Positions 24,292 to 34,548 of a stretch of 64,000 nt of DNA are shown piece by piece (the stretch's first letter is position 1; every line of letters starts with the position of its first letter). The notes under the pieces are model-generated. The model searched no databases. It saw nothing but the letters and a program-made list of their open reading frames with translations, and was not told the origin of the DNA. Source of the stretch: Sediminibacterium sp. (GTDB taxonomy: Bacteria > Bacteroidota > Bacteroidia > Chitinophagales > Chitinophagaceae); the NCBI RefSeq assembly GCF_019264485.1, contig NZ_JAHVAA010000014.1, forward strand, positions 496,001 through 560,000. Direction: 5' to 3'. Made by a program: the position numbers and the translations under genes.

Positions 24292-25227
24292 TCAATCACT
24301 AATCTCCACCACTTTTTTATTCCTCAACTGTTGCATGGTTTTAGGTACCATTTGCAACACTTCATCCTTTAATGTCTGAATGAGTTTGGTTTTAATATGA
24401 TCGCGATGGGTTACCAAACTCACTTCTCTCGCCGGACTCGGATCTTTTAACCGCTTCACCAGTTTCATCTGCGTTTTGTTGAATTCAATTACCGCCAGCT
24501 CAGGAAGTATGGTGAGGCCGTTGCTTTTATCTACCATCCGTTTCAGTGTTTCAATATTTCCAGTGGCATATTTAAAATGCAGGTCACCGCTTTTGCGCAG
24601 CTCACATAAATTCAATACCTGTGAGCGGAAGCAATGCCCTTCTTCCAGCAGCCACAACTGGTCGGGGTCTATATCATCGGCCAGCACATATTTCTTATCA
24701 TACAAAGCATTCTTCCTCGACAGATATACAAACAGCTCTTCATAAAACAATACATCTTCACGTATAGATGGGTCTTTTAAGGGTGTAACTACCAGCCCGC
24801 AATCGAGCCGGTTATTTTTCAGTTCATGTATTATTTCTTCTGTAATGGTTTCCCTGATGACCAGTTCGAGTTGCGGGTATTTTGCACGTACCTGCTTAAA
24901 CAGCGTTGGCAACAGGTATGGCGCCAGTGTAGGAATGATGCCAATGCGAAGTTCACCCGTCATCACATCTTTTTCATCATTAATCAATTGTTTGATCATT
25001 CCCGATTCACGTAATACCACCCTTGCCTGTGCAATAATTCTGGCGCCTATTTCAGTAGGTATAACAGGCTGTTTCGTGCGGTCAAAAATTTTCACACCCA
25101 GTTCTTCTTCCAGTTTTTGTAACTGCATACTCAGGGTTGGCTGGGTTACAAAACATTTTTCTGCTGCCAATATAAAATGCCGGTAGGTATCTACCGCTAC
25201 CATATATTCCAATTGTGTTAGTGTCAT
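24292..25227 (-). CDS. oxyR: LysR-type peroxide sensor OxyR
   Basis: 311 residues. OxyR senses H2O2 by forming a disulfide and then activates peroxide-defence genes. The N-terminal LysR helix-turn-helix is MTLTQLEYMVAVDTYRHF to about residue 60. The effector domain contains LLEEGHCFRSQVLNLC, where the two Cys are separated by eight residues as in the E. coli C199/C208 pair, the best evidence for OxyR over a generic LysR. The gene is divergent from katG and its start codon lies inside the first palindrome of the operator, so autoregulation is likely. Length is typical. Confidence 0.95.
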   Translation of the reverse strand: MTLTQLEYMVAVDTYRHFILAAEKCFVTQPTLSMQLQKLEEELGVKIFDRTKQPVIPTEIGARIIAQARVVLRESGMIKQLINDEKDVMTGELRIGIIPTLAPYLLPTLFKQVRAKYPQLELVIRETITEEIIHELKNNRLDCGLVVTPLKDPSIREDVLFYEELFVYLSRKNALYDKKYVLADDIDPDQLWLLEEGHCFRSQVLNLCELRKSGDLHFKYATGNIETLKRMVDKSNGLTILPELAVIEFNKTQMKLVKRLKDPSPAREVSLVTHRDHIKTKLIQTLKDEVLQMVPKTMQQLRNKKVVEISD

Positions 25228-25257
25228 AGATTAAATCTATATTATCATAAAGATAAT
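25226..25257. promoter_or_regulatory. OxyR-type operator between oxyR and katG
   Basis: ATAGATTAAATCTAT (25226-25240) matches the half-operator consensus ATAGnTnnnAnCTAT at every fixed position and is a perfect 7+1+7 palindrome. It is followed at once by ATTATC-N5-GATAAT (25241-25257). It covers the oxyR start codon and lies just upstream of the predicted katG -33 element. Confidence 0.8.
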
Positions 25258-25261
25258 CAAT

Positions 25262-25292
25262 TTGAACTATCAACTATTTAAGTGTAATCTTG
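25262..25292 (+). promoter_or_regulatory. Predicted katG promoter
   Basis: TTG (25262-25264), 20 nt, TAATCTTG (25285-25292; seven of eight matches to TAnnTTTG). Five nucleotides separate the operator from the TTG, the position expected for activation by OxyR. The leader would be about 50 nt. Confidence 0.65.
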
Positions 25293-25340
25293 CTGCTCGA
25301 ACAACACCCGTTTTCATCATCCAATAACCTTATAAAATAA

Positions 25341-27545
<2,205 letters not shown>

Positions 27546-27571
27546 ACTGATCAAACTTTTATCAGTATTTG

Positions 27572-27606
27572 AAAAAGGGTGGCATATTTGATATGTCACC
27601 CTTTTT
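27572..27606 (+). terminator. katG terminator
   Basis: A 16-bp stem with one or two mismatches (27572-27587 with 27591-27606, AAAAAGGGTGGCATAT and complement), loop TTG, ending in a run of T. It lies 27 nt after the katG stop. Confidence 0.88.
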
Positions 27607-27698
27607 ATTGACCGACGTACTTATCATCCATCCGCCTGCTAATCTTCACTTGTTTTTAGCATAAAACGACACCGGTTAACCATTTTTCAAAAAAATAT

Positions 27699-27744
27699 TT
27701 GGCAGTATAGAAGCTATTCGCCTAATTTTGCCTAACAGTGTTAG
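27699..27744 (+). promoter_or_regulatory. tetR promoter and palindromic operator
   Basis: TTG (27699-27701), 21 nt, TAATTTTG (27723-27730; perfect TAnnTTTG), then CTAACAGTGTTAG (27732-27744), a perfect 6+1+6 palindrome directly at the expected transcription start. The same palindrome occurs twice before the RND genes, so this is very likely the autorepression site of the TetR protein. Confidence 0.8.
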
Positions 27745-27765
27745 ATTTTAAACCATATAAGAAAA

Positions 27766-28365
27766 TTGTCCAGTAAGGATCGCATACAAAAGATTAAGGA
27801 AGACACGAGGCATAATATACTTCGTGCCAGCCTTGATATTGTGAAAGAGGAGGGCTGGGGTGCACTTAGTATGCGTAAAATTGCCGATAAGATAGATTAT
27901 ACAGCACCGGTTATCTATGAATACTTTAGTAATAAAGATGCCATACTCAAGGAGTTAACCAGAATTGGTTATGTAAAACTTGCCGGTAAAATGGAAGAAG
28001 CCAGGGAATTGAGTACCACGCCGGAAGGTCAACTGGAAGCCATGTGGCTGGCTTACTGGCATTTTGCTTTTGCTTACAAGGAATTATACCAGGTGATGTA
28101 TGGGGTGGAAATGAATTGTTGTTCAGTCGAAAATACTTGCCCTGATTATGATCGCCCGATGAATATGCTCTGGGATAAAATTGAGGAAATAACACCGGCT
28201 GAAAAACGCTCGGAAGAATATATTGACCGTAAATACTACTCTTTCTGGAGTGTGGTTCATGGATTGATTTCGATAAACCTTACTACCCAGATTAACCGGG
28301 ATGAACTAAACCGGGAAGTACTGAAAGATGCCATCAGCGGACTTATAAACTCTATTAAAAACTGA
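27766..28365 (+). CDS. TetR family repressor of the RND efflux operon
   Basis: 199 residues. The N-terminal helix-turn-helix (NILRASLDIVKEEGWGALSMRKIADKI to KDAILKELTR) is typical of TetR; the C-terminal ligand domain has the WSVVHGLISI helix of the WHG subfamily. A cluster MNCCSVENTC in the ligand domain could bind metal or respond to redox (inference). The start is TTG at 27766: no ATG occurs upstream before an in-frame stop, and the next ATG is 35 codons in and would cut the DNA-binding domain. Matching palindromes at 27732, 28431 and 28509 suggest that it controls itself and the efflux genes. Confidence 0.9.
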   Translation: MSSKDRIQKIKEDTRHNILRASLDIVKEEGWGALSMRKIADKIDYTAPVIYEYFSNKDAILKELTRIGYVKLAGKMEEARELSTTPEGQLEAMWLAYWHFAFAYKELYQVMYGVEMNCCSVENTCPDYDRPMNMLWDKIEEITPAEKRSEEYIDRKYYSFWSVVHGLISINLTTQINRDELNREVLKDAISGLINSIKN

Positions 28366-28430
28366 TAAAACACAAATACATGAAGTAAGCAAAGCAGAAA
28401 GTACTGAGTACTTTTTTTTAACCGACCTGA

Positions 28431-28521
28431 TTAACACTGTTAGATAAATTACCAGTGTTTCGACCTTTTTTCAAGCAACAGCAAATGTTGTTTTTTTTCA
28501 CCAATAATCTAACACCGTTAG
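28431..28521 (+). promoter_or_regulatory. Two TetR operators before the RND operon
   Basis: TTAACACTGTTAG (28431-28443; core TAACA-C-TGTTA) and CTAACACCGTTAG (28509-28521; one mismatch). Both match the palindrome in front of tetR. They lie between tetR and the membrane fusion gene and would block transcription there. No exact TAnnTTTG box was found in this gap. Confidence 0.75.
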
Positions 28522-28537
28522 AAAAACTAATTACGTT

Positions 28538-29695
28538 ATGAAAAAGCTATTTACCTATCTTCTTTATGCAGGTATATTATATGTTGCAGCCTGCACCGGC
28601 AAAGCCGCTAACCAACAGGCACCACCACCACCGGCTTTACCCGTTGTAAAACTTGAAATCGGATCGGCCACCACCTGGCAGTCGTACCCCGCAACCGTAG
28701 AAGGAACCACTAATATTGATATACGCCCACAAGTAAGCGGTTATCTCGAAAAAATTTATGTGGAAGATGGTAGCTGGGTTTCGCAAGGACAACCGTTGTT
28801 CCGGATCAACCAAAAAGAATATACACAATACATTAAAACAGCAGAAGCGAATATCAACCTGGCGAAAGCCAATGTAGAAAAAGCACAGGTTGAAGTTGAC
28901 AGGCTTGAACCCCTTGTTGCCAACAAAGTAATTGCTGAAGTGCAATTGAAAACCGCGAAAGCAATTCTGCATGAAGCACAGGCTGGTTATGCGCAGGCAG
29001 TTAGCGGTAAAACGAGTGCAGATATTACGCTCGGATATACCGTAATTAATGCACCAGTTAGTGGCTATGTTGGCCACATCAACTTTAAACAGGGCAGCCT
29101 TATTGGCAGAGGGGAGCAACTTCCCTTAACCGTTTTAACGGAGGTAAGTAATGTGCATACTTATTTCAGCATGAGCGAAGCAGAATTTCTCCGTTTTTCC
29201 GAAACCATACCAGGTGCCAGTATGGAAGATAAAATAAATAACCTCCCTCCTGTTGAATTAGAACTTGCCGATAACACCATTTATCCTGAAAAAGGAAAAG
29301 TAGAACTGGTACAAGGTCAATTCAACAGAACATCCGGCAACATTTCTTTCCGTGCACTTTTTACCAACAAACAAAAATTACTTCGCTCCGGTATCAGTGG
29401 CAGAATTCGGATTCCTTTCCAACAGAATAACAAATTATTGGTTCCGCAACAAAGCACTTATGAATTGCAGGATAAAATATATGTATTTGCGCTTGGCGAC
29501 AGTAATAAAGTTGTTTCCAAACAAATTAAAGTGGTTGGCAAAAGCGGCAGCAATTATATCGTTGACAATGGAGTTACAAGCGGAGAATCGATTGTTTTCA
29601 GTGGTATTCAAAGACTGAGAGATGGTGCTGTAATAGTACCTCAACCCACTTCTATCGACAGTGCACTTGCAGATCATTCACCGAGTAAACACTAA
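28538..29695 (+). CDS. RND efflux membrane fusion (adaptor) lipoprotein
   Basis: 385 residues. The adaptor joins the inner-membrane pump to the outer-membrane channel. A lipoprotein signal ends in YVAAC, so it should be anchored in the inner membrane. The HlyD-type order is present: barrel-sandwich half IDIRPQVSGYLEKIYVEDGSWV, a helical hairpin (about 100-150, NLAKANVEKAQVEVDRLEPL), second half VINAPVSGYVGHINFKQGSL, then beta-barrel and membrane-proximal domains. This matches AcrA-like adaptors of HAE1 pumps. First gene of the efflux operon, 172 nt after tetR. Confidence 0.94.
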   Translation: MKKLFTYLLYAGILYVAACTGKAANQQAPPPPALPVVKLEIGSATTWQSYPATVEGTTNIDIRPQVSGYLEKIYVEDGSWVSQGQPLFRINQKEYTQYIKTAEANINLAKANVEKAQVEVDRLEPLVANKVIAEVQLKTAKAILHEAQAGYAQAVSGKTSADITLGYTVINAPVSGYVGHINFKQGSLIGRGEQLPLTVLTEVSNVHTYFSMSEAEFLRFSETIPGASMEDKINNLPPVELELADNTIYPEKGKVELVQGQFNRTSGNISFRALFTNKQKLLRSGISGRIRIPFQQNNKLLVPQQSTYELQDKIYVFALGDSNKVVSKQIKVVGKSGSNYIVDNGVTSGESIVFSGIQRLRDGAVIVPQPTSIDSALADHSPSKH

Positions 29696-29790
29696 TCATT
29701 CATCAATATTACCCTGAAAAGCGCTTGCTTTTTATACAGCCTCATAGCTGGTAAGAGCCTATTGCCTTATCAATAACACAATTACCTATT

Positions 29791-32700
29791 ATGCTACAAA
29801 AATTTATTAAACGACCGGTACTCTCCACCGTAATATCCATATTGCTTGTGTTGTTGGGTATTGTTTCGTTGACCAAACTACCCATTACACAGTTTCCAGA
29901 TATTGCGCCGCCCGCAGTGCTGGTTACTGCAACCTACCCCGGTGCCAGTGCAGAAGTAGTGGCCCGCTCAGTAGCAACACCACTGGAAGAAGCCATCAAT
30001 GGTGTGGAGAATATGACTTACATGACATCGAACAGCAACAACGATGGTACAATGACGCTCAGTGTATTCTTTACCGCCGGTACTGACCCCGATATTGCTT
30101 CAGTAAATGTGCAGAACCGGGTGGCCAAAGCCAACAGTCTTATTCCCGCAGAAGTACTGCAGGCTGGTGTTTCCACACAAAAGCAACAGAACAGCATCAT
30201 CATGGCGATAGCACTGTATAGTGATGGCTCTTACGATGAAACCTTTTTACAGAACTACGCCAAAATAAATATCATTCCGGAAATTCAGCGTGTGCATGGT
30301 GTAGGGCAGGCTACTATTTTTGGTACAAAAGATTATGCCATGCGCATCTGGCTGAAACCAGACAGATTAGCGAGTTACGGACTTTCTACACAAGATGTGC
30401 TGGCATCTATCAGGGAACAAAACCTGGAAGCTGCTCCCGGAAAATTTGGAGAAGGCAGTAAAGAATCTTTTGAGTATGTGATCAAATACAAAGGAAAACT
30501 GAACTCGAATGAAGAGTATGAAAACATTATTCTCAAATCCAATGCAGATGGTTCTATTATCCGTTTGAAAGATGTGGCAAGGGTTGGATTGGGCTCTTTC
30601 AATTATAGCTCTGAAGCCAAAGTTGGCAAGGGACCATCTACCGGGATACTCATTTATCAGACCGCTGGCTCTAATGCCAACGATATTCTTACAGAAGTAA
30701 ATAAAATCATGGAAAGGGTAAATAAGGATTTACCCAAAGGTGTAATGACATTCGTGCCCTATTCATCAAAAGAATTTCTTGACGCATCCATTGAAAAAGT
30801 AATAGAGACTTTGATAGAAGCGTTTATTCTTGTATTTATCGTTGTATTTCTTTTTCTTCAGGATTTGCGTTCTACCCTGATTCCTACCATTGCCGTACCG
30901 GTTGCCATTCTGGGAACTTTCTTTTTTATGCAGCTATTCGGTTTTACGATCAACCTGCTTACATTATTCGCACTGATACTTGCAATCGGTATTGTTGTAG
31001 ATGATGCAATTGTGGTAGTGGAAGCAGTGCATACCAAAATGGCCAATGAACATTTACCTGCCCGTACTGCTACACTAAAAAGCATGGGGGAAATATCGGG
31101 TGCCATTATTTCTATCACACTGGTGATGGCAGCAGTATTCGTACCGGTTGGTTTTATGCAGGGGCCCGCAGGAATATTTTACAAACAGTTTGCATTTACA
31201 CTGGCTATTGCCATTCTTATTTCAGCAGTGAATGCGCTTACGTTAAGTCCTGCGTTATCTGCTTTACTACTCAAAAATCATCATGCTGCCGGAGAAAAAC
31301 CTAAAGGCATCAAAGACAGATTCTTTAAAGCATTTAATGCAGGCTTTGAAAATCTGACAACCCGTTATGGCAACAGCCTGCGTTTTTTAATTAAAACAAA
31401 ATGGATTGCTTTATCTGCGTTGGTACTGATTACGGCTGCAACAGTAGTATTGGTTAAACGCACACCCACTGGTTTTATTCCTACCGAAGACCAGAGTATT
31501 TTCCTGTACTCACTTAGTATGCCACCAGGAGCTTCGCTTGAGCGTACCAAAAAAGAAGTAGCCAAAGTAGACAGCATTATTGCAACTGTGGAGGGTGTTG
31601 AAAAATCGTACAGCGTTGCAGGTATGAATATCATTACAAACGCATCAAGTCCCATTAATGCACTGGCTTTTACTAAATTAAAGAAACCAGGCACACGTGG
31701 TAAAAATGAAGACATCAATGCCATACTAGCAGAAGTAAATCAGAAGCTATCTGTTATTTCTGCTGCAGACCTGTTCACTTTTACATTACCTACAGTTCAG
31801 GGTTTTGGTAACACGAATGGTTTTGAACTGATACTGCAAGACAGGGCTGGCGGAAAACTGGAAGACCTGAGTGCTACCGCAAATGGCTTTATCGGGGAAC
31901 TCATGAAGCGTCCTGAAATCATGTATGCCTTCACTACTTTCAATACAGGCAATCCTCAATACAAACTAAATATTGATGAACAAAAAGCCAAGCAACTGGG
32001 TGTTTCAATCAGCGACCTTTTGCAAACATTTCAAACTTTCTATGGCAGTCTTCAGGCGGGTGATTTCAACAAGTTTGGTAAACAGTATAAAGTTGTTTTA
32101 CAATCGGATGTTTCTTATCGCCTTGACCCCGAAACACTGAACAATGTTCAGGTAAAAAATAACCTGGGCGAAATGGTACCCGTTACTGGCATCGTTTCGC
32201 TTGAAAAAGTATATGGACCTGAAACAGTAACCAGAAATAATCTGTTTAATGCGGTTACCATAAATGGTGTACCCAAACCCGGTTATAGTTCGGGGGAAGC
32301 ATTGAAAGCTGTTGAAGAAACGGCTGCTGCATTTCTTCCAAGAGGTTACGCTTACGAATGGGGAGGGCTTACACGTGAAGAACAGCAATCGGGTTCGCAA
32401 ACAACTTTAATCTTTTTAATGTCGGTTATATTTGTTTACTTTCTGCTTGCTGCGCAATATGAAAGCTATCTGTTGCCTTTTGCAGTTATTCTTTCTGTAC
32501 CCACCGGACTACTGGGTGTTTTCCTCTTTATCGGTTTTGCGGGTATTGAAAACAATATCTATGTGCAGGTAGGACTGATCATGCTGATTGGTTTACTCGC
32601 CAAGAATGCGATATTAATTGTTGAATACGCTGTACAGAGAAGAAAAGCAGGGCTTTCCATACACCATGCTGCTATTGAAGCCTCGCGTCTGCGTTTGCGT

Positions 32701-32955
32701 CCTATATTAATGACGTCCTTTGCGTTTATTGTAGGTCTTATTCCTCTTCTTTCGGCTACTGGCGCATCTGCTATGGGCAATCGTTCTATAGGAACAGGTG
32801 CAGTTGGTGGAATGCTTACCGGTGTATTGCTTGGCATCTTCATCATTCCTGTTCTTTTCAGTGTTTTCCAGTTCTTACAGGAAAAAGTAAGCGGTAGAAA
32901 AACCGAAGAACACGATGAATGGATTATGGATAAACTCGACCTACAAAAAAAATAA
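29791..32955 (+). CDS. RND inner-membrane multidrug pump (HAE1 family)
   Basis: 1054 residues with twelve predicted helices and two large periplasmic loops. Typical of AcrB-like proton-drug antiporters: FIKRPVLSTVISILLVLLG start, GATPLEEAINGVENM-type porter sequence, and the proton relay helix with DDAIVVVEAV (two adjacent Asp in helix 4; residues about 405-415). The G-x-x-x-D motif region LTLFALILAIGIVVDD is intact. It pumps drugs or toxic compounds from periplasm or membrane. Inside the operon with the adaptor (95 nt before) and outer channel (10 nt after). Confidence 0.96.
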   Translation: MLQKFIKRPVLSTVISILLVLLGIVSLTKLPITQFPDIAPPAVLVTATYPGASAEVVARSVATPLEEAINGVENMTYMTSNSNNDGTMTLSVFFTAGTDPDIASVNVQNRVAKANSLIPAEVLQAGVSTQKQQNSIIMAIALYSDGSYDETFLQNYAKINIIPEIQRVHGVGQATIFGTKDYAMRIWLKPDRLASYGLSTQDVLASIREQNLEAAPGKFGEGSKESFEYVIKYKGKLNSNEEYENIILKSNADGSIIRLKDVARVGLGSFNYSSEAKVGKGPSTGILIYQTAGSNANDILTEVNKIMERVNKDLPKGVMTFVPYSSKEFLDASIEKVIETLIEAFILVFIVVFLFLQDLRSTLIPTIAVPVAILGTFFFMQLFGFTINLLTLFALILAIGIVVDDAIVVVEAVHTKMANEHLPARTATLKSMGEISGAIISITLVMAAVFVPVGFMQGPAGIFYKQFAFTLAIAILISAVNALTLSPALSALLLKNHHAAGEKPKGIKDRFFKAFNAGFENLTTRYGNSLRFLIKTKWIALSALVLITAATVVLVKRTPTGFIPTEDQSIFLYSLSMPPGASLERTKKEVAKVDSIIATVEGVEKSYSVAGMNIITNASSPINALAFTKLKKPGTRGKNEDINAILAEVNQKLSVISAADLFTFTLPTVQGFGNTNGFELILQDRAGGKLEDLSATANGFIGELMKRPEIMYAFTTFNTGNPQYKLNIDEQKAKQLGVSISDLLQTFQTFYGSLQAGDFNKFGKQYKVVLQSDVSYRLDPETLNNVQVKNNLGEMVPVTGIVSLEKVYGPETVTRNNLFNAVTINGVPKPGYSSGEALKAVEETAAAFLPRGYAYEWGGLTREEQQSGSQTTLIFLMSVIFVYFLLAAQYESYLLPFAVILSVPTGLLGVFLFIGFAGIENNIYVQVGLIMLIGLLAKNAILIVEYAVQRRKAGLSIHHAAIEASRLRLRPILMTSFAFIVGLIPLLSATGASAMGNRSIGTGAVGGMLTGVLLGIFIIPVLFSVFQFLQEKVSGRKTEEHDEWIMDKLDLQKK

Positions 32956-32965
32956 TCTTACAACA

Positions 32966-34375
32966 ATGAAAATCGTACAACCATACCTGCTACTATTTAC
33001 AGTATTACTTTTCAGTGCCTGCAAAATATCAAAAGATATTGCGTCGCCCGAACCCGTAATAGCAGCAAACTATCGCAATGGCAATACAACAGATACTTCG
33101 TCAATAGCCCGTATTCATTGGAACCGGTTTTTCTCAAACAATGAACTAAAGCAATTGATTGATAGCACTATTGCCAGAAATTATGATATGCAAACCGCTT
33201 TACAAAACCGGGAAGCGGCACAATTACTCATCAAACAATCAAGGCTTGAATATTTACCCGAAGCAAGGTTGCAGGCATCAGGTGCCATCAACAGACCTTC
33301 AGACAATAGCCTTAACGGTCTTAGCCTTAGCCAGTTTCTCCGGAAATCTTATGTTGAGGATTATTCTGTAAATCTCACGCTTAGTTGGGAAGCTGATATA
33401 TGGGGTAAAATAAAAAACCAGCAATCAAAAGCACTTGCGGGTTACCTGAAAACAACTGAGGCGCAAAAAGTTATTCAGACCGATTTGGTGGCTACTGTTG
33501 CCAAAGGTTATTATCATTTACTGATGCTTGATGCCCAGTTGGGGATTGCCAAAAAAAATCTGTTACTGAGCGACAGTACTCTTTCGATACTGAAACATCA
33601 ATATAATGCCGGACAGGTTACCGTACTTGCCTTACAGCAAGCTATGGCTCAACAACTGGTGGCGGCAGAATTGATTCCGCAGTTGGAAAAAGAGATTGCA
33701 TTGGAAGAAAACCATTTGAGTGTGCTCTCTGGTATTACACCCGCTTCTATTAAACGCAGCGGCTCTATTTATGATCCGGTTCATTCCGGTGAGCTGTCTA
33801 CTGGTATTCCATCAGCACTATTGGCAAACCGACCCGATGTTAAAGCAAAAGAACTGGATATTACCATTGCCAATGCAAATACCGGAATCGCCAAAGCAAG
33901 CATGTACCCTTCTTTAGGCATTACCGCTACAGGTGGTATTAATTCCTTTTTGGCCAGCAATTGGTTTAGTGTTCCTGCTTCCTTATTTGTTACAACGATG
34001 GCTGGTATTACACAACCTTTGTTTCAAAAGGGTAAACTAAAAACACAATACCAGCTTTCGCAGGTAGACAGAGAGAAAACAGTAATTGCCTTTCGTCAAT
34101 CTGTATTACATGCTGTTGGTGAGGTTTCAGATGCTTTGATTAAAGTAAACAAACTAAAAGAACAACAGATAATAGCACAATCAAGAGTATCTCATTTACA
34201 GCAAGGAATTGGCAGCGCGCAAATGCTATTTGCAAATGGCATGGCCAATTATCTTGAAGTAATTACTGCACAAAGCAATGTGTTACAGGGAGAGCTGGCT
34301 CTTGCGTTATTACAAAAAGAACAATCAACAGCAGTGATAGAATTATACAGGTCTTTAGGTGGAGGATGGCAGTAA
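32966..34375 (+). CDS. Outer-membrane efflux lipoprotein (TolC/NodT family)
   Basis: 469 residues from the ATG at 32966, chosen because MKIVQPYLLLFTVLLFSAC is a lipoprotein signal; the frame continues 17 codons upstream inside the pump gene. The protein has the two OEP repeats with long helices: NYDMQTALQNREAAQLLIKQSRLEYLPEARL and VRPDVKAKELDITIANANTGIAKASMYPSL region. TolC relatives form trimeric channels through the outer membrane. Third gene of the tetR-controlled efflux operon, followed by a shared terminator. Confidence 0.93.
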   Translation: MKIVQPYLLLFTVLLFSACKISKDIASPEPVIAANYRNGNTTDTSSIARIHWNRFFSNNELKQLIDSTIARNYDMQTALQNREAAQLLIKQSRLEYLPEARLQASGAINRPSDNSLNGLSLSQFLRKSYVEDYSVNLTLSWEADIWGKIKNQQSKALAGYLKTTEAQKVIQTDLVATVAKGYYHLLMLDAQLGIAKKNLLLSDSTLSILKHQYNAGQVTVLALQQAMAQQLVAAELIPQLEKEIALEENHLSVLSGITPASIKRSGSIYDPVHSGELSTGIPSALLANRPDVKAKELDITIANANTGIAKASMYPSLGITATGGINSFLASNWFSVPASLFVTTMAGITQPLFQKGKLKTQYQLSQVDREKTVIAFRQSVLHAVGEVSDALIKVNKLKEQQIIAQSRVSHLQQGIGSAQMLFANGMANYLEVITAQSNVLQGELALALLQKEQSTAVIELYRSLGGGWQ

Positions 34376-34470
34376 TCTCTGTTTATATTATATGACTATC
34401 GGAATATTAATCGATTCCTTTTATCTGATTCAATAAAACTGTATAAGTATTGTACAATTACTGTTTTATC

Positions 34471-34508
34471 ATAAAAAGTGTGACACATTTAATGTGTCAC
34501 ACTTTTTA
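34471..34508. terminator. Bidirectional terminator between efflux operon and GH97 gene
   Basis: A nearly 19-bp perfect inverted repeat (34471-34489 with 34491-34509, ATAAAAAGTGTGACACATT and complement) with T runs on both sides. It separates convergent transcripts. Confidence 0.9.
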
Positions 34509-34548
34509 TTAAACGATATACTTATAATAAATCCAATTACTCCACTTT

